From: Pararhodobacter sp.
Lineage (GTDB): Bacteria; Pseudomonadota; Alphaproteobacteria; Rhodobacterales; Rhodobacteraceae
DNA: 64,000 bases
Assembly (NCBI GenBank): GCA_020832665.1
Contig: JAFIEG010000004.1
Span: 18,558-82,557, forward strand
Direction: 5' to 3'
In this document: piece by piece, positions 9,789 to 18,242 of the stretch
Layout of the letters: each line of letters begins with the position of its first letter
Position numbering within the stretch: the stretch's first letter is position 1
Position numbers and translations under genes: made by a program
Notes under the pieces: model-generated
Seen by the model: the letters and a program-made list of their open reading frames with translations, nothing else
Told to the model about the DNA's origin: nothing
Database searches by the model: none

Positions 9789-11003
9789 TCAGGCGATCAG
9801 CGCAAGCCCCACACCGCCAGCCGCCGCAATGATGACCACCGCCCAGGGTTGCGCCTTCCACGCCATGAGCAGGACGAAACAGGCCAGCGCCAGGGTAAAA
9901 TCGCGCAAATCGGTTACAGCGCTGGAAAAAACCGGGGAATAGAGCGCAGCACCCAGAATGCCGACGACGGCTGCATTGGCGCCTTGCATCAACGATTGCG
10001 CACGCGCCATGGCGCGGAAACGCTCCCAGAAGGGCAGCACGCCCACCAGCAGCAGGAAACCGGGCAGGAAGATCGCCATCAGCGCCAGCGCCGCCCCGGC
10101 CAGCCCGTTGGGCGCCGGCCCCAGCACCGCGCCGAGATAGGCCGCGAAAGTGAATAGCGGCCCCGGCACCGCCTGCGCGGCGCCGTAGCCGGCGAGAAAA
10201 TCATCGGCGCTGACCCAGCCGGTGGCGACCACCTCGGCCTGCAGGAGAGGCAGCACCACATGCCCGCCGCCAAAGACCAGCGCTCCGGCGCGGAAGAAGC
10301 TGTCGATCACGGCCAGCGTCTGCGCCTGCCCAGCCAGCAGCGGCAGCAGGACAAGCAGCGCAAAGAAGGTCGCCAGCGAGCCAACCGCCACAAGCCGCGA
10401 TACCGGCATGGCCACCGCCTCGCCCCCCGCTGCCGCCTCGCCGCGCCCAATCGCCAGCCCGGCCAGCGCCCCCAGCCCGATCGCCGCGACCATGCCGAAG
10501 GCCCCGGGTGCAAAGGCAAGCACCACCACCGCCAGAAGCGCGATGCTGGCGCGCTCGCGATCGGGGCAGAGGTTCTTCGCCATGCCCCAGACCGCCTGCG
10601 CGATGATCGCCACCGCCACGATCTTGAGCCCGTTCAGCGCGCCGGTTCCAACCGGGCCGGCGATATTGGCCGCCGTCATCGCAAAGACCAGCAGAACCAG
10701 CGCCGAGGGCAAGGTGAAGGCAACAAAGGCCGCCAGCGCCCCGCCCCAGCCCGCGCGCATCATTCCCAGCGCGAAACCCACCTGGCTGGATGCCGGGCCG
10801 GGCAGAAACTGGCACAGCGCCACCAGATCGGCATAGGCGGCATCGCTCAGCCATTTTCGCCGCACCACCAGCTCATCACGGAAATAGCCCAGATGCGCAA
10901 TCGGCCCGCCGAAAGAGGTGAGCCCCAGCTTTAGAAACGCGCCGAACACCTCGCCGGCAGTGCCTGGCGGTGGCGTTGAGCCGGTCCTTGCCTCGTGGCT
11001 CAT
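9789..11003 (-). CDS. chrA: Chromate transporter, ChrA/CHR family (two-domain form)
   Basis: 404-residue polytopic membrane protein with the duplicated CHR fold. The N-terminal half has FLKLGLTSFGGPIAHLGYF (residues about 24-42) and a FLPGPASSQVGFALG motif near 70. The C-terminal half repeats the pattern with GALVFGGGHVVLPLLQ and GYGAAQAVPGPLFTFAAYLG. Family knowledge: ChrA exports chromate from the cytoplasm using the proton gradient; some members have other anion roles. The start overlaps the upstream padR stop (ATGA), so the pair is an operon with the regulator first. Length is typical of long-chain CHR proteins. Confidence 0.93.
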   Translation of the reverse strand: MSHEARTGSTPPPGTAGEVFGAFLKLGLTSFGGPIAHLGYFRDELVVRRKWLSDAAYADLVALCQFLPGPASSQVGFALGMMRAGWGGALAAFVAFTLPSALVLLVFAMTAANIAGPVGTGALNGLKIVAVAIIAQAVWGMAKNLCPDRERASIALLAVVVLAFAPGAFGMVAAIGLGALAGLAIGRGEAAAGGEAVAMPVSRLVAVGSLATFFALLVLLPLLAGQAQTLAVIDSFFRAGALVFGGGHVVLPLLQAEVVATGWVSADDFLAGYGAAQAVPGPLFTFAAYLGAVLGPAPNGLAGAALALMAIFLPGFLLLVGVLPFWERFRAMARAQSLMQGANAAVVGILGAALYSPVFSSAVTDLRDFTLALACFVLLMAWKAQPWAVVIIAAAGGVGLALIA

Positions 11004-11314
11004 TCCTTTCCCGCCTCACTGATCAGCTCGCGCAGCCGTCCCCGCGCCACGGCCAGCCCCTCGCGCCCCTTTTCGGTAATGGTGTAGAATTTTCGTGTCG
11101 TGCGGCCCTCGCGCTCGCTGTGACTGCTCAGATAGCCGTCGCGCGCCATCTTCGCCAGCATCGGGTAAAGCGTGCCCGGCGACAGCCGATAGCCGTGCCG
11201 CGCAAGCTCGTCGATCATCCACTGGCCATAGACCGGGTGCTCGGCGGCGTGATGCAGGACATGCAACCGCACCAGGCCCGAAAGCAGGTCGTGATGTTCC
11301 ATCTTTCCGGCCAA
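11000..11314 (-). CDS. PadR-family transcriptional regulator
   Basis: 104-residue winged-helix protein of the short PadR class: LLSGLVRLHVLHHAAEHPVYGQWMIDELARHGY, the diagnostic LSPGTLYPMLAKMARDGYL, and RKFYTITEKGREGL. A TTG start at 11314 is chosen because GGAGG lies 6 bases upstream. The later ATG at 11302 would have no well-spaced ribosome binding site. It overlaps chrA by 4 bases and probably represses its own operon. PadR-ChrA pairing is common in Proteobacteria; the inducer (chromate or another stress) cannot be read from sequence. Confidence 0.9.
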   Translation of the reverse strand: MAGKMEHHDLLSGLVRLHVLHHAAEHPVYGQWMIDELARHGYRLSPGTLYPMLAKMARDGYLSSHSEREGRTTRKFYTITEKGREGLAVARGRLRELISEAGKE

Positions 11315-11632
11315 GCGAAGCCTCCGCCGCCTGTCATGCGGGCCGGATTGCCCGTCACCTTCCCAAAAGCATTCCGGGCCGCGAAGGTCAACGGTGGGGA
11401 AGTCGCGCAGCGTTCACGGCGGATACGCAAAGTCCCACGCCCGTGCCTTCCGCGGCGAGAATCACGGCATGCAATTTACATCTTTTTCGTTATCGTTTTT
11501 CGTCTATGTATGCCGATAGTGCAAGGCGCTGACCGCCGGCAAAACTCGCCAGTCGGCGCATCGCGGCACATTGCCGAGCCCGTCGGGCAGCCCCGACTGG
11601 GCTGCATTCGCGGGCACAGGGGAGGGAATTGA
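11315..11632. promoter_or_regulatory. Divergent promoter region padR / heme-protein operon
   Basis: 318 bases between divergently transcribed genes. An AT-rich island at about 11470-11515 contains TTTTTCGT twice as direct repeats (11483-11490 and 11496-11503) with a 13-base period, which could be promoter or regulator-binding DNA. A strong ribosome binding site, GGGAGGGAATTGA, precedes the ATG at 11633. No FNR-type palindrome was seen. Confidence 0.4.
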
Positions 11633-13063
11633 ATGTTGAAGCGCACACAGGCGAAGCTGCTGGTGATGGGGTTGTTCGGCGGTGGGTTGCTGCTGTCGCT
11701 GGCAACCCATGGCAGCGGCGTGATCGCCAATGATCCGGATCGCAATATCTGGATCCCCGACGATCTGACCATGCCGCTTGAGTTGCAGGTTGCCTATAAT
11801 GACGAGGACATCCTGTTTCGCTACCGCTGGCCGACCGATCATCCCAATCTTTTCATCGACATGCTGCGCTTTGATGGCGAGCGTTGGGTGCGCCATGGCG
11901 GCAGCCCGGTCGGGCCCGAGCCCGATGCAATGTACGAGGACCGGGTGACGATGCTGGTTGATGACGGCTCGATCCCCGAATTCCAGCGCTATGGCGGCTA
12001 CATCACGGTGGGCGACGGGATGCGCTATTTCACCGAAGCCGCCAGCCGTGCCGAGATTGCCGAACACCCGGTGCTGGGCCCCGAGGGGCGCGCCGATATC
12101 CGCAAGCATCTGCCCGCCACGCGCAGCGACCCCGACGACTGGACAACGCTAGTCGATCCCGGCGAACTGGCCGCGCAACGCGAGGCCGGCTATTTCCTCG
12201 ATCTGTGGCACTGGCGGGCGCATCGCTCGAACCCGCTCGATGTCTCCGATGACCAGTATATCGCGCAATACCGCTTCGGCGATTCCGGGCGCGGGCCCTA
12301 TTTCACCAACTGGGACAGCGATGGCGGCCATCCGAGCCTGATGTTCGATGCCGAGCAGGTGGGATTTCACGCCCTGCGCTGGGAAGAGGTGTCGCGCAAC
12401 AACCCCGACCCCGAGAGCATCTATTACCTGGCCGAGGATTTCGCCGTGCCCTTCGACCCCGATCACGCATGGCAAGAGGGCGATGTGATCCCGCGCCGGG
12501 CGCTGCGCCAGCCCGCGGGCTCGCGCGGGGCAATCCGGGTTGACGGCCCGGCGCGCTGGAATGACGGCTGGTGGGACGTGACTCTGCGCCGGGCGCTCGA
12601 TACCGGCTATCCGCTGGAAGACAAGATCATGCATCATGGCGGCGTCTATGACATTGGCGTGGCGGTGCATCGCGATGCCACCGGGGCGCGCTGGCATTAT
12701 GTGTCGATGCCCTATCAGGTGGGGTTGGGGCGCAACGCCGACATCGCCGCGCATCGCTTCACCGGCGCGCGCCCGAACTGGGACGAGGTGCCACCTTTCG
12801 AGATGACGCTCTTCTATCCCGGGCAGGTCAGCTGGCCACGGCTGAACAGCGAAACCCATGCCGGTGCCGACAGCATCCGCGCCGGCGTGCCGGTGCGCTT
12901 TCGCCATAACGAGGCGCAGCTGGCGCAATACGGCGTCGAGATCGAGTTCGAGGCGGCGATCCGCCGCCAGTGGATGCTGACGTTGCTTCTGGGCGTGGGG
13001 CTGATCATCAGCTTCGCGTTGTCGGCCAGCTTGCTGTTGCGCCGCCGCGAAGAGGAGGGCTGA
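11633..13063 (+). CDS. Ethylbenzene dehydrogenase-related heme-binding domain protein, C-terminally anchored
   Basis: 476 residues. An N-terminal signal/anchor (LLVMGLFGGGLLLSLATHGSG) is followed by a large soluble domain resembling the cytochrome/ethylbenzene-dehydrogenase gamma-like heme-binding domain: IPDDLTMPLELQVAYNDEDILFRYRW, DVTLRRALDTG, VYDIGVAVHRD and HYVSMPYQVGLG. A single transmembrane helix near the C-terminus (MLTLLLGVGLIISFALSASLLL) is followed by RRREEE, so most of the protein should be periplasmic. Such domains bind b-type heme through Met/Lys or His. There is no CxxCH motif, so it is not a c-type cytochrome. The next gene starts 4 bases downstream. The redox partner is unknown, and no molybdopterin subunit is nearby. 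Confidence 0.72.
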   Translation: MLKRTQAKLLVMGLFGGGLLLSLATHGSGVIANDPDRNIWIPDDLTMPLELQVAYNDEDILFRYRWPTDHPNLFIDMLRFDGERWVRHGGSPVGPEPDAMYEDRVTMLVDDGSIPEFQRYGGYITVGDGMRYFTEAASRAEIAEHPVLGPEGRADIRKHLPATRSDPDDWTTLVDPGELAAQREAGYFLDLWHWRAHRSNPLDVSDDQYIAQYRFGDSGRGPYFTNWDSDGGHPSLMFDAEQVGFHALRWEEVSRNNPDPESIYYLAEDFAVPFDPDHAWQEGDVIPRRALRQPAGSRGAIRVDGPARWNDGWWDVTLRRALDTGYPLEDKIMHHGGVYDIGVAVHRDATGARWHYVSMPYQVGLGRNADIAAHRFTGARPNWDEVPPFEMTLFYPGQVSWPRLNSETHAGADSIRAGVPVRFRHNEAQLAQYGVEIEFEAAIRRQWMLTLLLGVGLIISFALSASLLLRRREEEG

Positions 13064-13067
13064 GACG

Positions 13068-13619
13068 ATGGGACCCTATCACACCATGCTGGTTCACTTC
13101 CCGATCGCCTTTTGGGTGACGGCGACGGTGATCATCTTCGTGCGCGCCGTCTCGAGCGGCAAGCTGGCGCTGGCCTTCGACCGCGTGCTGGTGCCGTTCC
13201 TGTTTCTCGGCACCCTCACCGGCATCGCCGCCTGGTTCATCGGCACGCTGGTCTGGCCGGCGGATACGCTGCAGACATCGCCCCTGGGGCGCAACCACAT
13301 GATGGCGGCAAGCTGGTCGCTGATCTATTGGACGGTGCTGATGCTGATGCGCTGGACCGTCGGCCCGGCGATCTGGGATAGCGTGCTCAACCGGGTCATC
13401 ATGCTGCTTCTGGGCGGTCTCGGCGGTGTCTTGCTGATCATCACCGCCACCATCGGCGGGCATCTGGCCGGCTCGGCCACCTTTCTGACCGAGATATTGC
13501 GCATGATCGGCTGGGAGGTCTACGCCACCTTCTACTTGCCAAACTGGATGCTTGTCGTCCTGGTGGCACTGATCGTGCTGATGCCGGTCCTGGCACTGTT
13601 CGGCAGGCGATCTGCCTGA
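13068..13619 (+). CDS. DUF2231-like integral membrane protein
   Basis: 183 residues with about five hydrophobic helices. The opening MGPYHTMLVHFPIAFW and the later LGRNHMMAASW resemble DUF2231 or related heme-accommodating membrane domains, in which conserved His residues in membrane helices are thought to ligate heme. It lies 4 bases behind the heme-domain gene and is surely co-transcribed. The two may form one membrane redox module in which a periplasmic heme domain docks on a quinone-facing membrane subunit. This is inference from pairing and His placement; the family has no settled function. Confidence 0.65.
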   Translation: MGPYHTMLVHFPIAFWVTATVIIFVRAVSSGKLALAFDRVLVPFLFLGTLTGIAAWFIGTLVWPADTLQTSPLGRNHMMAASWSLIYWTVLMLMRWTVGPAIWDSVLNRVIMLLLGGLGGVLLIITATIGGHLAGSATFLTEILRMIGWEVYATFYLPNWMLVVLVALIVLMPVLALFGRRSA

Positions 13620-13634
13620 TCGCCGGCATGAACG

Positions 13635-13659
13635 GGCGCGGCAAGGGAAACGCCGCGCC
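13635..13659 (+). terminator. Hairpin after the DUF2231-like gene
   Basis: 8-bp inverted repeat GGCGCGGC ... GCCGCGCC with a 9-base loop, starting 15 bases after the stop codon at 13619. Only scattered T residues follow, so intrinsic termination is possible but not certain. Confidence 0.4.
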
Positions 13660-13750
13660 TGCTCTGCCTGCGCAGGGGCAATGCCAGATCCGTCTGATCT
13701 GTTTCGGCACAATGAACTGCATGCCCGCCCGTGTGCCCGCATTGTCGGCG

Positions 13751-13800
13751 CCCCCCCCCCCCCCGGGGGGGGGGGGGGGGGGCGGCGCGGGGGGGGGGGG
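13751..13800. repeat. Homopolymer tract: C14 then G18, interrupted, then G12
   Basis: A run of 14 C is followed at once by 18 G (13751-13782), a short CGGCGC interruption, and 12 more G (13789-13800). It lies in the convergent gap between the DUF2231-like gene and the acyl-CoA synthetase. C14G18 is a potential perfect hairpin. It may be a real slippery tract or a sequencing/assembly artefact; run lengths should not be trusted. Confidence 0.85.
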
Positions 13801-13888
13801 CGGGAGCGCGGCTTGCGGGCGCATCTCGCGCGTCACCTCGTGCGGTCGCCGCCGGTGTTCCAATCGAGGCAATCTGGCCGATCAGATA

Positions 13889-15520
13889 TCAGCTCGCCAT
13901 CTCCCTCGCCTGCTCGCGCAGAACGAATTTCTGGATCTTCCCGGTCGATGTTCGTGGAATGGTCATGAAGATAAACCGGCCGGGAACCTTGTAGGGCGCA
14001 AGCCGGTCTCGGCACCAGGCGCGCAGCAAATCGGCATCAGTGTGCTGGCCCGCGGCAAGCTCGACAAAGGCGCTGGGCGTTTCGCCCCATTTTTCATGCG
14101 GCATCGCAACGACGGCGGCAACCTCGACAGCCGGATGGCGGTAGAGCGCTTCCTCGACTTCGATGGACGAGATGTTCTCGCCGCCCGAAATGATGATGTC
14201 CTTGGAGCGATCCTTGAGCTGGATGTAGCCGTCCGGATGCACGACTCCCAGATCGCCGGAATGGAACCAGCCGCCCGCAAAAGCCTTTTGCGTTGCCTGC
14301 GGGTTACGGAAGTAACCCTTCATGACCACATTGCCGCGGAACATGACCTCGCCCATGGTCTTGCCGTCGCGCGGCACCGGGGACAGGGTTTCGGGGTCCA
14401 GAACCGCCAGCTGCTCCAGCGGCAGATAGCGCACGCCCTGGCGAGACTTGAGCGCGGCCTGTTCGGCCGGGGGCAGGTCATTCCAGCCCTCATGCCATTC
14501 ATTGACCACCGCCGGGCCATAGGTTTCCGTCAGGCCATAGAGATGGGTCACCTCAAAGCCTGCGGTACTCATTTCTGCCAGCAGCTTTTGCGGCGGTGGT
14601 GCGGCGGCGGTGAAGAACTGCACCCTGCGAACGAGCTTTCGCTTCACCTCGTCGGGGGCCGAGATCATCAGCGACATGACGATCGGCGCGCCGCAAAGAT
14701 GGGTCACGCCGGCATCGGCGAGCGCCGCCCAGATCGGCTCGGGGCGCACCTGCCGCAGGCAGACATGCGTGCCGATGATGGCCGACAGCGTCCAGGGAAA
14801 GCACCAGCCGTTGCAATGAAACATCGGCAGGGTCCACAGATAGACCGCGTGTTTCGCCATCGAGGTGGTCAGCGCATTGCCTTGCGCCAGAAGATAGGCG
14901 CCCCGGTGATGCGAGACCACGCCCTTGGGGCCGCCGGTCGTGCCCGAGGTATAATTGATCGAGATCGCGTCCCATTCGTCTTCGGGCATCAGCCAGTCGA
15001 AGAGCGGGTCGCCGGTGGCGAGGAAGCGCTCGTAATCCTGTGCAGCATCGTGGGTCTGCGGGCCGTCGAACTCCGGATCGTCATACCGGATAACCAGCGG
15101 CCTCACTGTAGCCAACTCCAGCGCCTGCTGCATCAGTCCCATGAATTCTCCGTCCACGATCACCACCCAGGACATGGCGTGATCAAGCTGAAACGCGATG
15201 ACGGACGCGTCGAGCCTGGTATTGATCGAATGCAGCACGGCACCGCACATCGGCACGCCGTAATGGCATTCCAGCATCGCCGGCGTATTTGCCAGAAGCA
15301 CCGAAACTGTGTCGCCGCGGCCGATGCCTTGCTGCGACAGGGCAGAGGCGAGTTGCCGCGACCGGGCGTAGAATTCTGCGTAATTTCGCCGCTGGGTGCC
15401 GTGAACAATGGCAATGTGGTCGGGAAAGACGCTGGCGGCGCGTTCCAGGAACGTCAGTGGGGTGAGGGGCTGGAAATTTGCCGGATTGCGGTCGAGGCCG
15501 GTGCTATAGGGGTTTTCCAC
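13889..15520 (-). CDS. Acyl-CoA synthetase (AMP-forming), possibly DmdB-like
   Basis: ANL-superfamily adenylating enzyme. The AMP-binding P-loop is NYTSGTTGGPKGVV, an A5-type motif is YGLTETYGPA, the adenylate contact is WFHSGDLGVVHPDGYIQLKDR, and the C-terminal catalytic lysine is in STGKIQKF. GTG 15520 is preferred as start: it gives 543 residues beginning VENPYSTGLDRNPANFQPL, whereas the frame further upstream (to 15637) is Arg-rich and unlike the family. It catalyses carboxylate + ATP + CoA to acyl-CoA. Because a DmdA-like demethylase and an Lrp regulator lie upstream on the same strand, activation of methylmercaptopropionate (DmdB role) is possible. Substrate specificity cannot be read by eye, and a short- or medium-chain acid is equally likely. 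Confidence 0.85.
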   Translation of the reverse strand: MENPYSTGLDRNPANFQPLTPLTFLERAASVFPDHIAIVHGTQRRNYAEFYARSRQLASALSQQGIGRGDTVSVLLANTPAMLECHYGVPMCGAVLHSINTRLDASVIAFQLDHAMSWVVIVDGEFMGLMQQALELATVRPLVIRYDDPEFDGPQTHDAAQDYERFLATGDPLFDWLMPEDEWDAISINYTSGTTGGPKGVVSHHRGAYLLAQGNALTTSMAKHAVYLWTLPMFHCNGWCFPWTLSAIIGTHVCLRQVRPEPIWAALADAGVTHLCGAPIVMSLMISAPDEVKRKLVRRVQFFTAAAPPPQKLLAEMSTAGFEVTHLYGLTETYGPAVVNEWHEGWNDLPPAEQAALKSRQGVRYLPLEQLAVLDPETLSPVPRDGKTMGEVMFRGNVVMKGYFRNPQATQKAFAGGWFHSGDLGVVHPDGYIQLKDRSKDIIISGGENISSIEVEEALYRHPAVEVAAVVAMPHEKWGETPSAFVELAAGQHTDADLLRAWCRDRLAPYKVPGRFIFMTIPRTSTGKIQKFVLREQAREMAS

Positions 15521-15605
15521 CTTGAAACTCGCTGTTCCAGCCACCGGGGCGCGCGCTGCTCGATGAAGGCGTCGTTTCCTTCTTCGGCAACGTCGGCGCC
15601 GGGGG

Positions 15606-16055
15606 TTACAGAATGTTGACTTCCACGCTGTCGGCAAGCGTGTTGGCGATAAAGCAGTAGCGATGGGCGCGGTGCTGCATCTCTTCGAGTTTCTTTTCCT
15701 CGACCGAGAAGCCGGTATCGAAACGCACTACCGGATGCAGATCGATGCGCGTTACCGCCATCTGGCCCCTGGCGTTCTTGCCAAGATGGGCAACGGCATG
15801 GTCGTGATAGCTCGCCACCGGCCAGCCGGCCTTGGCGGACAGGGCAAGGAACGTCATCATGTGACAACTGGACAGCGCCGATGCGAGCGCCTGTTCCGGG
15901 TTCATGTTGGCAGGATCGCCGCCCCAATCCGGGGCGGCGTCCACGTTGATCTCATGGCTGCCGTTGTACTGCACGACATGCGCGTTGGAATACTTGCCGG
16001 TCTTCAGCTCGGGCTCCGCGCGTTGCCAGTGCAGGTCGATGGAAAGGTCGGACAT
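15606..16055 (-). CDS. OsmC/Ohr-family peroxidase-like protein
   Basis: 149 residues with the OsmC fold and both redox cysteines, C64 in LASALSSCHMMTFL and C134 in HRYCFIAN. Family members reduce organic hydroperoxides through this cysteine pair with dihydrolipoyl or thiol partners in the cytosol. It lies 39 bases downstream of the DmdA-like gene on the same strand and so is probably co-transcribed. It could protect against reactive sulfur or peroxide by-products of that pathway, which is inference. Length and motifs are normal. Confidence 0.88.
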   Translation of the reverse strand: MSDLSIDLHWQRAEPELKTGKYSNAHVVQYNGSHEINVDAAPDWGGDPANMNPEQALASALSSCHMMTFLALSAKAGWPVASYHDHAVAHLGKNARGQMAVTRIDLHPVVRFDTGFSVEEKKLEEMQHRAHRYCFIANTLADSVEVNIL

Positions 16056-16094
16056 GTCGGGGGCCTTGTTCGTCTGGTTGCTCGGGGGCTCGGA

Positions 16095-17237
16095 TCAGGC
16101 TACGGCGAGCTTCTTTCTCGGGTCGTAGAAGGGCCGCTCCACTACGGTCGCGTCGGTCGGGCCCGAATGGGTGAAGACCTCCAGCCCGGTGCCGAGTTCG
16201 GCATGTTCAGCCGACACCATGGCCAGCGCGATGTTCTGAGCCAGCCGTGGCGAATAGACGGCAGAAGTGACCTTGCCGACGCATTCACCGCCATGGTTGA
16301 TGGGCCAGAAACGGGTATTCGGTCCCTTCAGCGGCGGGCCGTCGATGCGCAGGCCCACCTGTTTGCGGCTCACCCCGTTCACACGGATCCGCTGCAAGGC
16401 GAATTTACCGATGAACTCGGCTTCCATGTCGAGATTGACCAGACGATCCAGACCCAGCTCGTAGGGGTTGGTGTTGATATCGGCATCGGCGTGATAGGAC
16501 AGCATCCCGCCCTCGATGCGCCGGATGGTTGAGGTGTGGCCGGGCTTCAGCCCGAGCGGTGCGCCCGCTTCCATGATCTTCTCCCACAACTCATCACCGC
16601 GCGAGCCGTCGCGCAGGTAAAGCTCATAGCCCAGCTCGCTGGACCAGCCGGTGCGCGACACGATCAGCGGAATGCCGTCGAGCGCGACCTCGCGCAGCCA
16701 GTAATAACGCAGGTCCATGATGGCATCGCCAAACAGCGCCCTCATCACCGCGCCCGATTTCGGGCCCTGCAGTTGCAGCGGCGAGACATCCGGCTCGCTG
16801 ATGGTGACATCCATGCCCGAATGCACGGCCACGCCCTGCGCCCAGAGCAGGATGTCGCTGTCTGCCAGCGAGAGCCAGAAGTGGTTTTCGCCCAGCCTGA
16901 GCAGGATCGGATCGTTGAGGATCCCGCCATAGGCATTGGTGATCAGAACGTATTTGCACTGCCCGACCGCCATGTTCGACAGATCGCGCGGGGTCAGCAT
17001 CTGGGTGAACTTCGCCGCGTCAGGGCCGGTGATCTCGACCTGCCGCTCCACGGCGACATCACACAGAATGGCATCGTTCACGAGGTTCCAGAAATTCTGT
17101 TCCGGGTCGCCGAAATCGCGCGGGATATACATGTGATTGTAGACCGAAAACCCGCGCGCGCCCCAGCGGACGGTGGCATCGAAATAGGGGGATTTACGGA
17201 TCTGGGTGCCGAAGCCGAAATCATCGCGATGCATCAT
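16095..17237 (-). CDS. DmdA-like/GcvT-family tetrahydrofolate-dependent demethylase
   Basis: 380 residues from ATG 17237, chosen because AGGGAGGG lies about 5 bases upstream; the longer frame to 17282 adds an unlikely leader. The protein shares with dimethylsulfoniopropionate demethylase DmdA the segments FSVYNHM, CDVAVERQVEITGPDA, GGILNDPILLRL, FWLSLADSDI, VSPLQLQGPKSG, SRTGWSSELGYELY, IRRIEGGMLSY and NPYELGLD. This places it in the GcvT/aminomethyltransferase fold, which transfers a methyl or methylene group to THF. True DmdA converts DMSP to methylmercaptopropionate. Some marine homologues act on other methylated amines or sulfonium compounds, so the exact substrate is open. Neighbours (Lrp upstream, OsmC and an acyl-CoA synthetase downstream) fit a methylated-sulfur or methylamine catabolic operon. 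Confidence 0.75.
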   Translation of the reverse strand: MMHRDDFGFGTQIRKSPYFDATVRWGARGFSVYNHMYIPRDFGDPEQNFWNLVNDAILCDVAVERQVEITGPDAAKFTQMLTPRDLSNMAVGQCKYVLITNAYGGILNDPILLRLGENHFWLSLADSDILLWAQGVAVHSGMDVTISEPDVSPLQLQGPKSGAVMRALFGDAIMDLRYYWLREVALDGIPLIVSRTGWSSELGYELYLRDGSRGDELWEKIMEAGAPLGLKPGHTSTIRRIEGGMLSYHADADINTNPYELGLDRLVNLDMEAEFIGKFALQRIRVNGVSRKQVGLRIDGPPLKGPNTRFWPINHGGECVGKVTSAVYSPRLAQNIALAMVSAEHAELGTGLEVFTHSGPTDATVVERPFYDPRKKLAVA

Positions 17238-17401
17238 GTTTCCCTCCCTTGTGCCGACCACCGGTGCAGGCGGTCGCGCCATGTCTGAACTTGGGGGGAA
17301 CCTAACGATTCACGGGGCTGAGCGTGTTCTGAATTCGGGCTCGGCACGGGACCGATCAGGCCCTTTTCGACGCCTCGGGCAGTCCGATTGTCCGCATTGC
17401 C

Positions 17402-17896
17402 CTAACGGCCGGCGCGCGCGGCCAGCCTGACCAGATTCGGATGGCCGGCCTTGACCTGGCGGGTCGCAATGTAGGTGACATATCTGTCGATGCCGATTTC
17501 GGCTGCCAGCAAGTCTTCCATCAGGTTCTGGAACACGGCCAGGCTGGGCACAAAGACGGTCATGACATAATCCATGCCGCCGCCCGTGGCGATGCAGCGG
17601 GTGATTTCGTCGATCTGGCGGATATGGGTCTCGAACCTGTCGAAATCCGGTTTGCGGTGATGCGTCAGCGATACGGTCACGATAACCTGCGTGAAATCCA
17701 CGATCCGCTCGAGCGCGATTTCGGCGTGAAAGCCGCGGATGAAACCGGCCGCCTTCAAACGGGTCAAGCGCTCCCAGCAAGGCGTCGGTGACAGGTTCAC
17801 CATCTCGGCTAGCTGGGTTTTGCTTAGCTGTCCGTGCTGCTGAACCGCGCTGAGGATGCGGATATCGGCCGCATCAAGTCCGTTCTTCTGGCGCAT
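17402..17896 (-). CDS. Lrp/AsnC-family transcriptional regulator
   Basis: 164 residues. The N-terminal AsnC helix-turn-helix is LDAADIRILSAVQQHGQLSKTQLAEMVNLSPTPCWERLTRLKAAGFI (given in segments; residues about 7-53), followed by the RAM ligand-binding/oligomerisation domain (TGGGMDYVMTVFVPSLAVFQNLMEDLL). It is upstream of, and on the same strand as, the DmdA-like gene with a 164-base gap. It is probably a local amino-acid- or metabolite-responsive regulator of that operon and of itself. Divergent control of the TTL-fusion gene across the 346-base gap is possible but unsupported. Confidence 0.9.
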   Translation of the reverse strand: MRQKNGLDAADIRILSAVQQHGQLSKTQLAEMVNLSPTPCWERLTRLKAAGFIRGFHAEIALERIVDFTQVIVTVSLTHHRKPDFDRFETHIRQIDEITRCIATGGGMDYVMTVFVPSLAVFQNLMEDLLAAEIGIDRYVTYIATRQVKAGHPNLVRLAARAGR

Positions 17897-18242
17897 TCGA
17901 AACCCGCTTTGAGCCTTGCCACAACCTTCGCCATAACCTGGCGGGAAGCATCATAACACTCCGTCAGGTCCATTCTTAGGCACGGTTCGAATTCAGGCGC
18001 TGTTCTTTGCGACCACTTTCAGGGCTGAACCGAATAGACACGGTGTGATGGCGGCCGGGAGGGCAGAGAACGCGCGAGCCGGGCGCGGAAACCCCCGCAT
18101 GTCGCGCCACAATCGCGCCGGTTCCGCACTGCTCGATGCCGCCCTCGTCCTGCCAACAGCTTCACGATCGTTTGTGCTGCGCGTGGCATCCTGCGTGGGT
18201 AGGCTCGGAAAACGCCGACCGTGCCGCTGTACAGGAGAAACC
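17897..18242. other. Divergent intergenic region lrp / TTL fusion
   Basis: 346 bases. It holds the promoters of the lrp gene (minus) and of the TTL-PqqD gene (plus). CATAAC occurs twice about 20 bases apart near 17930-17960. Frames extending upstream of 18243 are open but lack a credible start, and no small precursor-peptide gene was recognised. Confidence 0.4.

Noticed and set aside
13751..13800. Poly-C/poly-G tract as an intrinsic terminator
   Set aside because: It could fold, but it lies about 130 bases past the upstream gene, no U tract follows, and an artefact is at least as likely.
13628..15619. 663-codon plus-strand frame
   Set aside because: It starts in the poly-C/G tract and runs antisense to an acyl-CoA synthetase with all ANL motifs.
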